The notes under the pieces are model-generated. The model worked only from the letters and a program-made list of their open reading frames with translations. It had not been told where the DNA came from and did no database searches. 64,000 nucleotides of DNA from Kitasatospora fiedleri (GTDB lineage: Bacteria; Actinomycetota; Actinomycetes; Streptomycetales; Streptomycetaceae), in contig NZ_OX419519.1 in assembly GCF_948472415.1 (NCBI RefSeq), positions 2,418,001 through 2,482,000 on the forward strand, given 5' to 3'. Below are positions 35,906 to 45,125 of this stretch, piece after piece. The position numbers and the translations under genes are program-made. Positions within the stretch are counted from its first letter, which is position 1. Every line of letters begins with the position of its first letter.

Positions 35906-36844
35906 GTGCTCGTTATCGTCGCCCCTGGACAGGGTGCCCAGACTCCCGGCTTCCTCAACCCCTGGCTCGAACTGGACGGCGCCGCCGACCGGCTGCGCCG
36001 GTGGTCGGCGACGGCCGGGCTCGACCTGGTGCACGCCGGAACCGCGGCCTCCGAGGAGGAGATCAAGGACACCGCCGTCGCCCAGCCGCTGCTGGTGGCC
36101 GCCGGACTGGTGACCGCCGCGGCGCTGTTCCCCGAGGGCGTGGCCGGGACGGTCGGCGCGGTGGCGGGCCACAGCGTCGGCGAGATCACCGCCGCGGCGC
36201 TGGCCGGGGTGCTCTCCGAGGAGGACGCGCTGGGCTTCGTCCGCGAGCGCAGCCTGGGCATGGCCGAGGCCGCCGCGGCGACCGCGACCGGCATGACCGC
36301 GGTGCTCGGCGGCGACCCGGAGGAGGTCGCCGCGAAGCTCGCCGAGCACGGCGTGACCCCGGCGAACAACAACGGCGGCGGCCAGATCGTCGCGGCCGGC
36401 ACGCTGGAGCAGTTGGCCGCACTGAAGGCGGACCCGCCGGCCGGCGCGCGGCTGATCCCGCTGAAGGTCGCGGGCGCGTTCCACACCGCGCACATGGCCC
36501 CGGGCGTGGCGCGGCTGGAGAAGCTGGCGCCGACCCTGACCGCCGCGGACCCGGCCCTCGCGTACGTCTCGAACCGGGACGGCGAGGTGGTCGGCTCCGG
36601 CGCCGAGGTGCTGGCCCGCCTGGTCGCACAGGTCTCCCACCCGGTCCGCTGGGACCTGTGCATGGAGACCCTGCAGCAGCTCGGCGCGACCGCCGTGATC
36701 GAGCTGTCCCCCGCCGGGACGCTCACCAACCTGGTCAAGCGCAACGTCAAGGGTGTCGCCACGCTGGCCCTGAAGACCCCCGCCGATCTCGACAAGGCCC
36801 GCGCCCTCGTGGCCGAGCACGGCGGCCAGGAGGAGAGCGCATGA
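35906..36844 (+). CDS. fabD: Malonyl-CoA:ACP transacylase
   Basis: 312 aa. It transfers malonyl from CoA to ACP, supplying the elongation unit of type II fatty acid synthesis. Marks: APGQGAQTPG near the N-terminus, the nucleophile GHSVGEITAAALAG (about residue 92), GAFHTAHMAP with the catalytic His (about 196), and ELSPAGTLTNLVKR near the end. GTG start. First gene of the fab operon; its TGA overlaps the fabH ATG. The enzyme may also feed polyketide pathways. Confidence 0.97.
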   Translation: MLVIVAPGQGAQTPGFLNPWLELDGAADRLRRWSATAGLDLVHAGTAASEEEIKDTAVAQPLLVAAGLVTAAALFPEGVAGTVGAVAGHSVGEITAAALAGVLSEEDALGFVRERSLGMAEAAAATATGMTAVLGGDPEEVAAKLAEHGVTPANNNGGGQIVAAGTLEQLAALKADPPAGARLIPLKVAGAFHTAHMAPGVARLEKLAPTLTAADPALAYVSNRDGEVVGSGAEVLARLVAQVSHPVRWDLCMETLQQLGATAVIELSPAGTLTNLVKRNVKGVATLALKTPADLDKARALVAEHGGQEESA

Positions 36845-37869
36845 GCGCGACCATCAAGCCGGCCACCGGCGCCCAGTACTCCCGCATCCACGGCGTGGGC
36901 GGCTACCGGCCGACCCGGGTGATCCCCAACTCCGAGGTGCTGAACTGGATCGACTCCTCGGACGAGTGGATCCGCACCCGCTCCGGGATCGCCGAGCGCC
37001 GCTGGGCCGGGCCGGAGGAGAGCGTCGCCGAGATGTCGGTGCAGGCGGCCGGCAAGGCCGTCGCGATGGCCGGCATCCGCCCGGAGCAGATCGGCGGCGT
37101 CATCGTCGCCACCGTCTCGCACCTGAAGCAGACCCCGGCGATCGCCACCGAGATCGCCCAGCGGCTCGGCTGCGGCACCGCCCCGGCGTTCGACATCTCG
37201 GCCGCCTGCGCGGGCTTCGGCTACGGCCTGAGCCTGGCCGACGGCATGGTGCGCGGCGGCAGCGCCGAGTACGTGCTGGTGATCGGCGTGGAGCGGCTGT
37301 CCGACCTGACCGACGTGACCGACCGGTCGACCGCGTTCATCTTCGGCGACGGCGCGGGCGCCGCGATCGTCGGCCCCTCCGACACCCCCGGCATCGGCCG
37401 GGTGATCTGGGGCTCGGACGGCTCGCAGGCCGACGTGATCTCGCAGACCCAGGCCTGGGACACCGCGTTCGCCAAGCCGGACGCGGTCAACGGGCCCGGC
37501 GAGGAGGCGAAGTGGCCGGCCCTGCGGATGGAGGGCCAGACGGTCTTCCGCTGGGCCGTGTACGACATGGCGAAGGTCGCCGAGCAGGCCCTGGAGGCCG
37601 CCGGGATCACCGCCGACCAGCTCGGCGCGTTCATCCCGCACCAGGCCAACATGCGGATCATCGACGCCATGGTCAAGAAGCTGGACCTGCCCCCGAGCGT
37701 CCCGGTGGCCCGCGACATCGCGGAGACCGGCAACACCTCCGCCGCCTCCATTCCGCTCGCCATGGAGCGGATGCTGGAGCGCGGCGAGGCCAAGAGCGGC
37801 GACCTGGCGCTGATCATCGGCTTCGGGGCCGGTCTGGTCTACGCCGCCGCAGTCGTTACGCTCCCCTAG
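36841..37869 (+). CDS. fabH: 3-oxoacyl-ACP synthase III
   Basis: 342 aa. It starts fatty acid synthesis by condensing acyl-CoA with malonyl-ACP; in streptomycetes it also accepts branched starters. Catalytic triad: Cys in FDISAACAGFGYG (about 123), His in FIPHQANMRII and Asn in ETGNTSAASIP. The start overlaps the fabD stop (ATGA). Other conserved blocks: SDEWIRTRSGIAERRW and STAFIFGDGAGAA. Confidence 0.97.
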   Translation: MSATIKPATGAQYSRIHGVGGYRPTRVIPNSEVLNWIDSSDEWIRTRSGIAERRWAGPEESVAEMSVQAAGKAVAMAGIRPEQIGGVIVATVSHLKQTPAIATEIAQRLGCGTAPAFDISAACAGFGYGLSLADGMVRGGSAEYVLVIGVERLSDLTDVTDRSTAFIFGDGAGAAIVGPSDTPGIGRVIWGSDGSQADVISQTQAWDTAFAKPDAVNGPGEEAKWPALRMEGQTVFRWAVYDMAKVAEQALEAAGITADQLGAFIPHQANMRIIDAMVKKLDLPPSVPVARDIAETGNTSAASIPLAMERMLERGEAKSGDLALIIGFGAGLVYAAAVVTLP

Positions 37870-37950
37870 GCGTTCTTCCCCCGCCCCCCCTGGAAACCCG
37901 CGTCGGTCCGCCGGACCGCACGCTGTCAACACCGAGAAGGAGCAGCCGAT

Positions 37951-38193
37951 ATGGCTACCCGCGAAGAGGTTCTCGAAGGTCTCGCCGAGATCGTGAACGA
38001 GATCGCCGGCATCCCGGTCGAGGACGTCGCGCTCGACAAGTCCTTCACCGACGACCTGGACGTCGACTCGCTGTCCATGGTCGAGGTCGTCGTCGCCGCC
38101 GAGGAGCGCTTCGGCGCGAAGATCCCGGACGACGAGGTCAAGAACCTCAAGACCGTCGGCGACGCGGTGGACTTCATCGTCGCCAACGTCTGA
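37951..38193 (+). CDS. acpP: Acyl carrier protein
   Basis: 80 aa. It carries growing acyl chains on a 4'-phosphopantetheine attached to Ser in DDLDVDSLSMVEVV (about residue 40). Acidic, with the usual helix pattern (AEIVNEIAGIPVEDVALDKS). It is 81 bp downstream of fabH, with a good ribosome binding site (GAAGGAG) upstream. Confidence 0.98.
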   Translation: MATREEVLEGLAEIVNEIAGIPVEDVALDKSFTDDLDVDSLSMVEVVVAAEERFGAKIPDDEVKNLKTVGDAVDFIVANV

Positions 38194-38295
38194 CCTGCCG
38201 TCAGGCTCCCGGTCGGGGCGCGCCGGCCGCGCCCCGACCGGTCCCCCTCCCACCGGCCTCCCGGCCTCCCCCAGATGTGAGAGAAGAAGAAACCA

Positions 38296-39564
38296 GTGAC
38301 TGCTGAAAACCGCACCGTGGTCGTCACGGGTATCGGCGCCTTCACGCCGCTGGGCGGCGACGCCGCCACTTTCTGGGAGGGGCTGCTGGCCGGCAAGTCC
38401 GGGGTCCGCGCCCTCACCGAGGACTGGGCGGCCGAGCTGCCGGTGCGGATCGCCGCCCGGGTGGCCGTCGAGCCCGGTGAGATCCTGCCCCGTCCGCTGG
38501 CCCGCAAGCTGGACCGCTCGGCCCAGTTCGCGCTGATCGCCGCCCGCGAGGCGTGGAAGGACGCGGGCTACCAGGCCCCGGCCACCGACGACGCCAACCC
38601 GCTGGCCCCCGAGCGCCTGGGCGCGGTCATCGCCTCCGGCATCGGCGGCGTCACCACCCTGCTCGACCAGTACGACGTGCTCAAGGAGCAGGGCGTCCGC
38701 AAGGTCTCCCCGCACACCGTCCCGATGCTGATGCCCAACTCCCCGGCGGCCAACGTCGGCCTGGAGGTCGGCGCCCGCGCGGGCGTGCACACCCCCGTCT
38801 CCGCCTGCGCCTCCGGTGCCGAGGCGATCGGCTACGCGATCGAGATGATCCGCACCGGCCGCGCCGACGTGGTCGTGGCCGGCGGCACCGAGGCCGCGGT
38901 GCACCCGCTGCCGATCGTCGCCTTCTCCAACATGATGGCGATGTCCAAGAACAACGACGACCCGCAGCACGCCTCCCGTCCGTACGACAAGGCCCGCGAC
39001 GGCTTCGTGCTCGGCGAGGGCGCGGGCGTGATCGTGCTGGAGTCCGCGGAGCACGCCGCCGCCCGCGGCGCCCGGGTCTACTGCGAGGCCGTCGGCCAGG
39101 GCCTGTCCTCGGACGCCCACCACATCGCCCAGCCCGAGCCGACCGGCGCCGGCGTGGCCCGCGCCATCGACGACCTGTTCGCCCGCAACGAGCTGGACAA
39201 GTCCGAGGTGGTGCACGTCAACGCGCACGCCACCTCGACCCCGCAGGGCGACACCGCCGAGATCAAGGCGCTGCGCCGCACCCTGGGCGAGCACCTCGAC
39301 CACGTGGCGATCTCCGCCACCAAGTCGATGACCGGCCACCTACTGGGCGGCGCCGGCGGCATCGAGACCGTCGCCACCGTGCTGGCCCTGTACCACCGGA
39401 TCGCGCCGCCGACCGTGAACGTGGTCGACCTGGACGACGACATCGACGCCGACATCGTCCGCGACGAGGCCCGCAAGCTGCCGGTCGAGGGCCGGATCGC
39501 CGCCCTCAACAACTCCTTCGGCTTCGGCGGCCACAACGTGGTGCTGGCCTTCCGCACCGTCTGA
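38296..39564 (+). CDS. fabF: 3-oxoacyl-ACP synthase II
   Basis: 422 aa ketosynthase that elongates acyl-ACP. Catalytic Cys in TPVSACASGAEAIGYA (about 172), His in HVNAHATSTPQGD and in KSMTGHLLGGAGG. VVVTGIGAFTPLG at the N-terminus and NNSFGFGGHNVVLAF at the C-terminus are canonical. GTG start. Last gene of the fab operon, followed by a strong hairpin. Confidence 0.97.
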   Translation: MTAENRTVVVTGIGAFTPLGGDAATFWEGLLAGKSGVRALTEDWAAELPVRIAARVAVEPGEILPRPLARKLDRSAQFALIAAREAWKDAGYQAPATDDANPLAPERLGAVIASGIGGVTTLLDQYDVLKEQGVRKVSPHTVPMLMPNSPAANVGLEVGARAGVHTPVSACASGAEAIGYAIEMIRTGRADVVVAGGTEAAVHPLPIVAFSNMMAMSKNNDDPQHASRPYDKARDGFVLGEGAGVIVLESAEHAAARGARVYCEAVGQGLSSDAHHIAQPEPTGAGVARAIDDLFARNELDKSEVVHVNAHATSTPQGDTAEIKALRRTLGEHLDHVAISATKSMTGHLLGGAGGIETVATVLALYHRIAPPTVNVVDLDDDIDADIVRDEARKLPVEGRIAALNNSFGFGGHNVVLAFRTV

Positions 39565-39587
39565 CGACGGTACGTCGCACTGCCCGC

Positions 39588-39624
39588 GAGGGGGGTGCGG
39601 GGGTTCACTCCCCCGCACCCCCTC
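39588..39624. terminator. Bidirectional terminator after fabF
   Basis: GGGGGTGCGGGGG (39591-39603) pairs with CCCCCGCACCCCC (39610-39622), extended by GAG/CTC with one bulge. It separates fabF from the converging DUF3145 gene. Confidence 0.85.
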
Positions 39625-39630
39625 GACGCG

Positions 39631-40125
39631 TCACACCACCTGGTGCAGCCAGCGCACGGGCGCGCCCTCGCCCGCGTACCGGAACGGCTCCAGTTCGTCG
39701 TCCCAGGGCTTGCCGAGCAGCTTGGCGATCTCCGCCTCCAGGTCGCCGCCCTCGCTGCGGGCGCGCAGCAGCACGGCGCGCAGCCGGTCCTCGGGGATCA
39801 GGATGTCGCCGTGGAGGCCCGTGACGGCGTGGAAGATGCCGAGCGCGGGCGTGGAGGAGTACCGCTCGCCCTCCGCCGTGGCGCAGGGCTCGCTGGTCAC
39901 CTCGTAGCGCATCAGCTGCCAGCCGCGCAGCGCGGAGGCGAGCTTGGAGGCGGTGCCGGGCTCTCCCTGCCAGGAGAGTTCGGACCGCCAGTGGCCGGCC
40001 GCGGCGGGCTGCCTGATCCAGTCGAGGTTGACCCGCACGCCGAGCACGCCCGCGACCGCCCACTCGACGTGCGGGCACAGCGCGCGGGGCGCGGAGTGGA
40101 TGTAGAGCACACCACGTGTCGTCAC
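39631..40125 (-). CDS. DUF3145 family protein
   Basis: 164 aa. Conserved blocks: TTRGVLYIHSAPRALCPHVE, WAVAGVLGVRVNLDWI, QPAAAGHWRSELSWQGEPGT, MRYEVTSEPC, GIFHAVTGLHGDILIPEDRL. An actinobacterial family of unknown function, regularly found next to the fab operon. ATG start. The upstream 276 bp contain an AT-rich tract (about 40215-40275) likely to hold its promoter. Confidence 0.92.
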   Translation of the reverse strand: MTTRGVLYIHSAPRALCPHVEWAVAGVLGVRVNLDWIRQPAAAGHWRSELSWQGEPGTASKLASALRGWQLMRYEVTSEPCATAEGERYSSTPALGIFHAVTGLHGDILIPEDRLRAVLLRARSEGGDLEAEIAKLLGKPWDDELEPFRYAGEGAPVRWLHQVV

Positions 40126-40336
40126 CGGGACCTCCTGGCTGTGGACGAGGGTCGCCTTCCCCAGCTGCCTCGCTCCGTCACCGGCGGGTCCTGCATCAGT
40201 GGCTACCCCGGGGAGCTCAACTTATTCGACATTAGGTCATCAAATCGAGCAAAACGGACAAGCTTTCACCCCATGCTAGTCGGTCCGCCCGGGAGGTCTA
40301 CCCCCGCAGCGCCCAGCTCCCCGAACGGCCGCACGC

Positions 40337-40376
40337 GCACGCCCCCGCCGGGGATCGCGCTCCGGCGGGGGCGTGC
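40337..40376 (-). terminator. Terminator of the NADP-dependent oxidoreductase gene
   Basis: GCACGCCCCCGCCGG (40337-40351) pairs perfectly with CCGGCGGGGGCGTGC (40362-40376) around a 10-nt loop, 25 bp beyond the stop codon. Confidence 0.85.
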
Positions 40377-40401
40377 TGACGGTGCGGCAGCCGACGCGGC
40401 G

Positions 40402-41433
<1,032 letters not shown>

Positions 41434-41445
41434 TTACTCCTCAGG

Positions 41446-41490
41446 GTGAAATATTCACTGGCTAAAGCAATCGTGAGGATGAAAGGTTCA
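41446..41490. promoter_or_regulatory. MarR operators in the oxidoreductase/marR spacer
   Basis: GTGAA-ATA-TTCAC (41446-41458) is an inverted repeat overlapping the start region of the oxidoreductase transcript. A related dyad TGAA-AGG-TTCA lies at 41480-41490. The shared half-site TGAA spaced by 3 fits binding of one dimeric regulator to both, repressing the two divergent genes. Confidence 0.75.
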
Positions 41491-41521
41491 CGTTGTCAAA
41501 TGTTCAGCTAGACTCGGAAGC

Positions 41522-42049
41522 ATGGAGCAGCAGCAGGAGGAGCAGGCCATGACGGCGGAGCGGACCCCGGCCGCCGACCCGATCACGCTGGAGGTCGTCG
41601 ACCTGATGGCACGCCTGGTCGGGCTCTTCCACCGCGAGTACGAGGAGGCCGCGGCCGCCCGCTCGCTCACCGGCGCCCAGGCCAAGGTGCTGGCCCTGCT
41701 CCGGCGCGGGCCGATGCCGATGCGGCACATCGCCCAGACCCTCTCCTGCGAGCCGTCCAACATCACCGGAATCGTCGACCGGCTGGAGGGCCGCGGCTTC
41801 GTCACCCGCGAGTCCGACCCGCAGGACCGCCGGGTCAAGCTGGTGGTCGCCACCGAGGCCGGCCGCTCCGCCTCCACCGAACTGCGCGAGTCGCTGAACT
41901 TCGCCCGCGAGCCGCTGGCCGCCCTCGACGGCGACGAGCGCGCGCAACTGCGCGACCTGCTGCGGCGGATGCTCGACTCCACGTCCGGCACCGCCCCCGG
42001 CCCGGCCTCCGCGCCCGGCCCCGCCTCCCCCGGCGGCCGGGCGGGCTGA
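41522..42049 (+). CDS. MarR-family transcriptional regulator
   Basis: 175 aa. The winged helix runs SLTGAQAKVLALLRRGPMPM, HIAQTLSCEPSNITGIVDRL, EGRGFVTRESDPQDRRVKLV (about 48-110), with dimerisation helices at both ends and a Pro/Gly tail. The ATG is 7 nt after a -10 box TAGACT (41509-41514), so the mRNA is probably leaderless. It should repress the divergent oxidoreductase and itself through the TGAA dyads. Confidence 0.94.
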   Translation: MEQQQEEQAMTAERTPAADPITLEVVDLMARLVGLFHREYEEAAAARSLTGAQAKVLALLRRGPMPMRHIAQTLSCEPSNITGIVDRLEGRGFVTRESDPQDRRVKLVVATEAGRSASTELRESLNFAREPLAALDGDERAQLRDLLRRMLDSTSGTAPGPASAPGPASPGGRAG

Positions 42050-42298
42050 GCCCGCCGGGGGTCGCCGGACCCTCCTGCCGATGCTCCCCCTGCCGTTCCT
42101 CCCCGCGCCCGGACGACACCGCTGACCTGGCCGGTTCCGGCGGATCGAAGAAATTCTCGAAAAAGATGGTTCGCGTGTAACCATTCCGTTCGCCGAACCG
42201 TCCAAGTAGTGACGAGTGCCGATCCGCAGTGCGGCGGATCAGCCGAGTGCCTTCCCTCGGGTACCAGTTGCCGCTGCGCGCAGAGAGACCGCCGACCG

Positions 42299-43909
42299 AT
42301 GACCGACGCCACGCCGAAGGCCGCCCCGACCCGTTCCCGCGGCCGCCGAATAGCCCGGGGGCTCGGCGCCACCGCTGCCGCGCTCGTCGTCGCCGCGGCC
42401 GGTGCCGGTGCCTGGTACTACCAGCGGCTGGACCGCAACATCACGACCTTCGCGCCCGAGGGCATCGCCTCCAGCCGCCCCCCGGTCGCCACGCCCGCGC
42501 CCACCGGCGGACGCCCGGTCAACATCCTGCTGCTCGGTTCCGACACCCGCGAGGACGGCAACAGCTCGCTGGGCGGCGGCGACGAGGGCGTGGGCCACTC
42601 CGACACCGCGATCCTGCTGCACGTGTACGCCGATCACAAGCACGCCGTCGGTGTGTCGATACCGCGCGACACCCTGGTCACCGTCCCGCCCTGCCTGCTG
42701 CCGGACGGCAAGTGGAGCCCGCAGCGGACCAACCAGATGTTCAACTCGGCCTTCACCATCGGCGAGTTCAAGGCCGGCAACCCGGCCTGCACGCAGAACA
42801 CCGTCGAGGCACTGACCGGCCTGCGGGTCGACCACACCCTGGTGGTCGACTTCAAGGGCTTCGCCGCCATCACCAGCGCCGTCGGCGGCGTGGACGTCTG
42901 CGTCCCCAACGACGTGGACTCGTACGGCATCCACCTCACCAAGGGCCGGCAGACCGTCTCCGGGCAGCAGGCCGTGGACTACGTCCGGGCCCGGCACGGC
43001 CTCGGCGACAGCTCCGACATCGGCCGGATGCTCCGCCAACAGGCCTTCATGTCCTCGCTGATCAAGAAGGTGCAGGGCGAGGGCTTCGACCTGACCACCC
43101 TGCTGCCGCTGGCCGACGCCGCCACCAAGTCGCTGACCGTCGACCCCGAACTCGGCTCCCCCTACAAGCTCGCCGAGTTCGCCCAGTCCCTCCAGGACAT
43201 CCAGCTCTCCGACATCCAGTTCGTCACCCTCCCCTGGCGCTTCCAGGGCGCCCGCGTCGCCGTGGTCGAACCCGACGCGAGCATCCTGTGGGGCCTGCTG
43301 CGCCAGGACCGCACCCTCGACGGCCACCCCACCGGCGGGGCCGGCGCGAGCGCGAGCCCCGGCACGGGGGTGGGGGTGAGCGCGAGCCCCGGCGCGAGCG
43401 GCGAGCCGAGCCCTGGCGCGTCCCCCTCCGCCACTGCGACGGCCACCGGTGGCGTGGCGCTGAACGTGCCCGTCACCGTGCACAACGCCGCCAAGACGGC
43501 CGGGCTGGCCGGCCGCACCGCGCTCTCGCTGCGCGGCAGCGGCTACACCGACATCACCATCGGCGCCAATACCCCGACCCGCCGCACCACCCTGATCGAG
43601 TACGCCCCCTCCCTGCGGTCCGCCGCCGAACAGCTCGCCCGGCTCTACCCCGGCGCCGAACTGCGCAGCAGCCCCGTCGACGGCATCGTCCTCACCCTGG
43701 GCCAGGACCGCGCCGACACCCTCGGCGGGCCCGACGCCGCCGACCCGGACGGCAGCGCCGGCACCGGCGGCATCGGCGGTACCGGTGGCACCGGCGGTAC
43801 CGGCAGCAGCGCCTCGCCCAGCGCCCTGCCCACCGCCATCCCGTCCGGCATCACCGACAACACCCGCCCCGCCGACACCGACCTCTGCAGCGACCTTAAC
43901 TTCGGCTGA
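42299..43909 (+). CDS. LytR-CpsA-Psr (LCP) family cell-wall ligase with LytR_C domain
   Basis: 536 aa. A membrane anchor at about 20-42 (GLGATAAALVVAAAGAGAWY) precedes the LCP catalytic domain (about 73-250): VNILLLGSDTRED, HSDTAILLHVYADH, VSIPRDTLVTVP, AVGGVDVCVPNDVDSYG and VDYVRARHGLGDSSDIGRM. A Ser/Pro/Gly linker leads to the C-terminal LytR_C domain (VPVTVHNAAKTAGLAGRTAL, about 385-480), then a Gly/Thr-rich end (GGIGGTGGTGGTG). LCP enzymes transfer undecaprenyl-linked polymers such as teichoic acids to peptidoglycan outside the membrane. Monocistronic. Confidence 0.92.
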   Translation: MTDATPKAAPTRSRGRRIARGLGATAAALVVAAAGAGAWYYQRLDRNITTFAPEGIASSRPPVATPAPTGGRPVNILLLGSDTREDGNSSLGGGDEGVGHSDTAILLHVYADHKHAVGVSIPRDTLVTVPPCLLPDGKWSPQRTNQMFNSAFTIGEFKAGNPACTQNTVEALTGLRVDHTLVVDFKGFAAITSAVGGVDVCVPNDVDSYGIHLTKGRQTVSGQQAVDYVRARHGLGDSSDIGRMLRQQAFMSSLIKKVQGEGFDLTTLLPLADAATKSLTVDPELGSPYKLAEFAQSLQDIQLSDIQFVTLPWRFQGARVAVVEPDASILWGLLRQDRTLDGHPTGGAGASASPGTGVGVSASPGASGEPSPGASPSATATATGGVALNVPVTVHNAAKTAGLAGRTALSLRGSGYTDITIGANTPTRRTTLIEYAPSLRSAAEQLARLYPGAELRSSPVDGIVLTLGQDRADTLGGPDAADPDGSAGTGGIGGTGGTGGTGSSASPSALPTAIPSGITDNTRPADTDLCSDLNFG

Positions 43910-44031
43910 CCGGCCGCCTGCTCGCCCGTCCGCTGCCCGTCCGCTGCCCGTCCGTTCCCGAGGCCCGATCCGGGGACTGGGCGGGCGGGCCCTGATCGTG
44001 TCACCCCGCTGCCCTACCCCGCCGCACGCCC

Positions 44032-44925
44032 TCACGGCGCCGGGTCGGGAACCCCCGTCACCACCACCGTCACCCGGCGCCCCCGCAACTCGCCCGCCCG
44101 CAGCAGTCCGTACGCCGCCCACAGCGCCTTCGCCACGTACCGGCGCTCCACCGGCACCCCGTACGCGGCCTCGAACCAGCCGGCGAATCGTTCCAGCTCC
44201 GGGGGCACCCGCCCGTAGCCGCCGCCGTGCCAGCCGTGGACCAGCCGCCAGTTGGCGAACTCCCGCCCGTAGCCGGACCGGTGCAGCGCCGTCACCTCGT
44301 CCTCCAGGTAGCCCTCCCCGCGCAGCACCGCCACCCCGAGCGCCTGCGGCCCCGCCGGCAGCCCCGCCGCGATCCCGGCCAGCGTGCCACCGGTGCCGAC
44401 CGCGCAGCACACCACATCCCGCGAGCCGAAGTCCGTTAGCTGGTCGGTGAGTTCACCGGCGATCACCGCGGCACCGCGCACGGCAAGGCCGTTGGAGCCG
44501 CCCTCGGGCAGCACGTAGTACCCCGCCCGCCGCTCAGCCCGACCGCCCGCCACCGCCCGGTAGACGGAACGCTCGACGAACTCCAGCACCATCCCGTCCC
44601 GTTCGGCCCGCGCCAGCGACCAGTTGCGCGGCTGCCCGGCGAGTTCCGCCCCGCGGATCACCCCGACACTGGCCAACCCGAGCCCGCCCGCAGCCGCCGC
44701 CACCGCCCGCACGTGCGTGGAGTACGCCCCGCCGTAGGTGAGCAGCCCCCGGGCTCCCTCCGCGACCGCCCGCTCCAGGTTCGGCGCGAGCTTGCGCCAC
44801 TTGTTGCCGGGCACCGTCGGATGCGCCAGGTCGTCCCGCTTGAGCCACAACTCCGCGCCCGCGGCGGTGAACTCCGGATCGTCGATCGGCATCAACGGCG
44901 TGGGCAGGACAGCGGCGGAAAGCAT
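44032..44925 (-). CDS. PLP-dependent D-cysteine desulfhydrase / ACC deaminase-like enzyme
   Basis: 297 aa, fold-type II PLP enzyme. Marks: ELWLKRDDLAHPTVPGNKWR, KLAPNL (PLP lysine in the GNKWRK segment, about residue 42), LLTYGGAYSTHVRAVAAAA, VLPEGGSNGLAV, CCAVGTGGTLAGIAAGL. The group includes D-cysteine desulfhydrase and 1-aminocyclopropane-1-carboxylate deaminase; the substrate cannot be decided here. The ATG start lies 6 nt after a -10-like TAGGGT (minus strand, 44937-44932), a leaderless pattern. Confidence 0.88.
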   Translation of the reverse strand: MLSAAVLPTPLMPIDDPEFTAAGAELWLKRDDLAHPTVPGNKWRKLAPNLERAVAEGARGLLTYGGAYSTHVRAVAAAAGGLGLASVGVIRGAELAGQPRNWSLARAERDGMVLEFVERSVYRAVAGGRAERRAGYYVLPEGGSNGLAVRGAAVIAGELTDQLTDFGSRDVVCCAVGTGGTLAGIAAGLPAGPQALGVAVLRGEGYLEDEVTALHRSGYGREFANWRLVHGWHGGGYGRVPPELERFAGWFEAAYGVPVERRYVAKALWAAYGLLRAGELRGRRVTVVVTGVPDPAP

Positions 44926-45125
44926 CCGCCCACCCTAGAGCCTGCCTCCCGGCAGCCCACCGGAGCGCCGCCCGGCGGTCCGGCACCGCCCGGCACCCTT
45001 CGCCGTCCGGCGGCCGGACCTCATCCGCCCTCCACCGCTCCACCTCTCTCCCGCCGGGTACCGCTCGACCGCTCGATCCTGTCCCGCTCTCCCTCCGCTG
45101 CTCCCCCTCGCCGACTGCCGGACCG

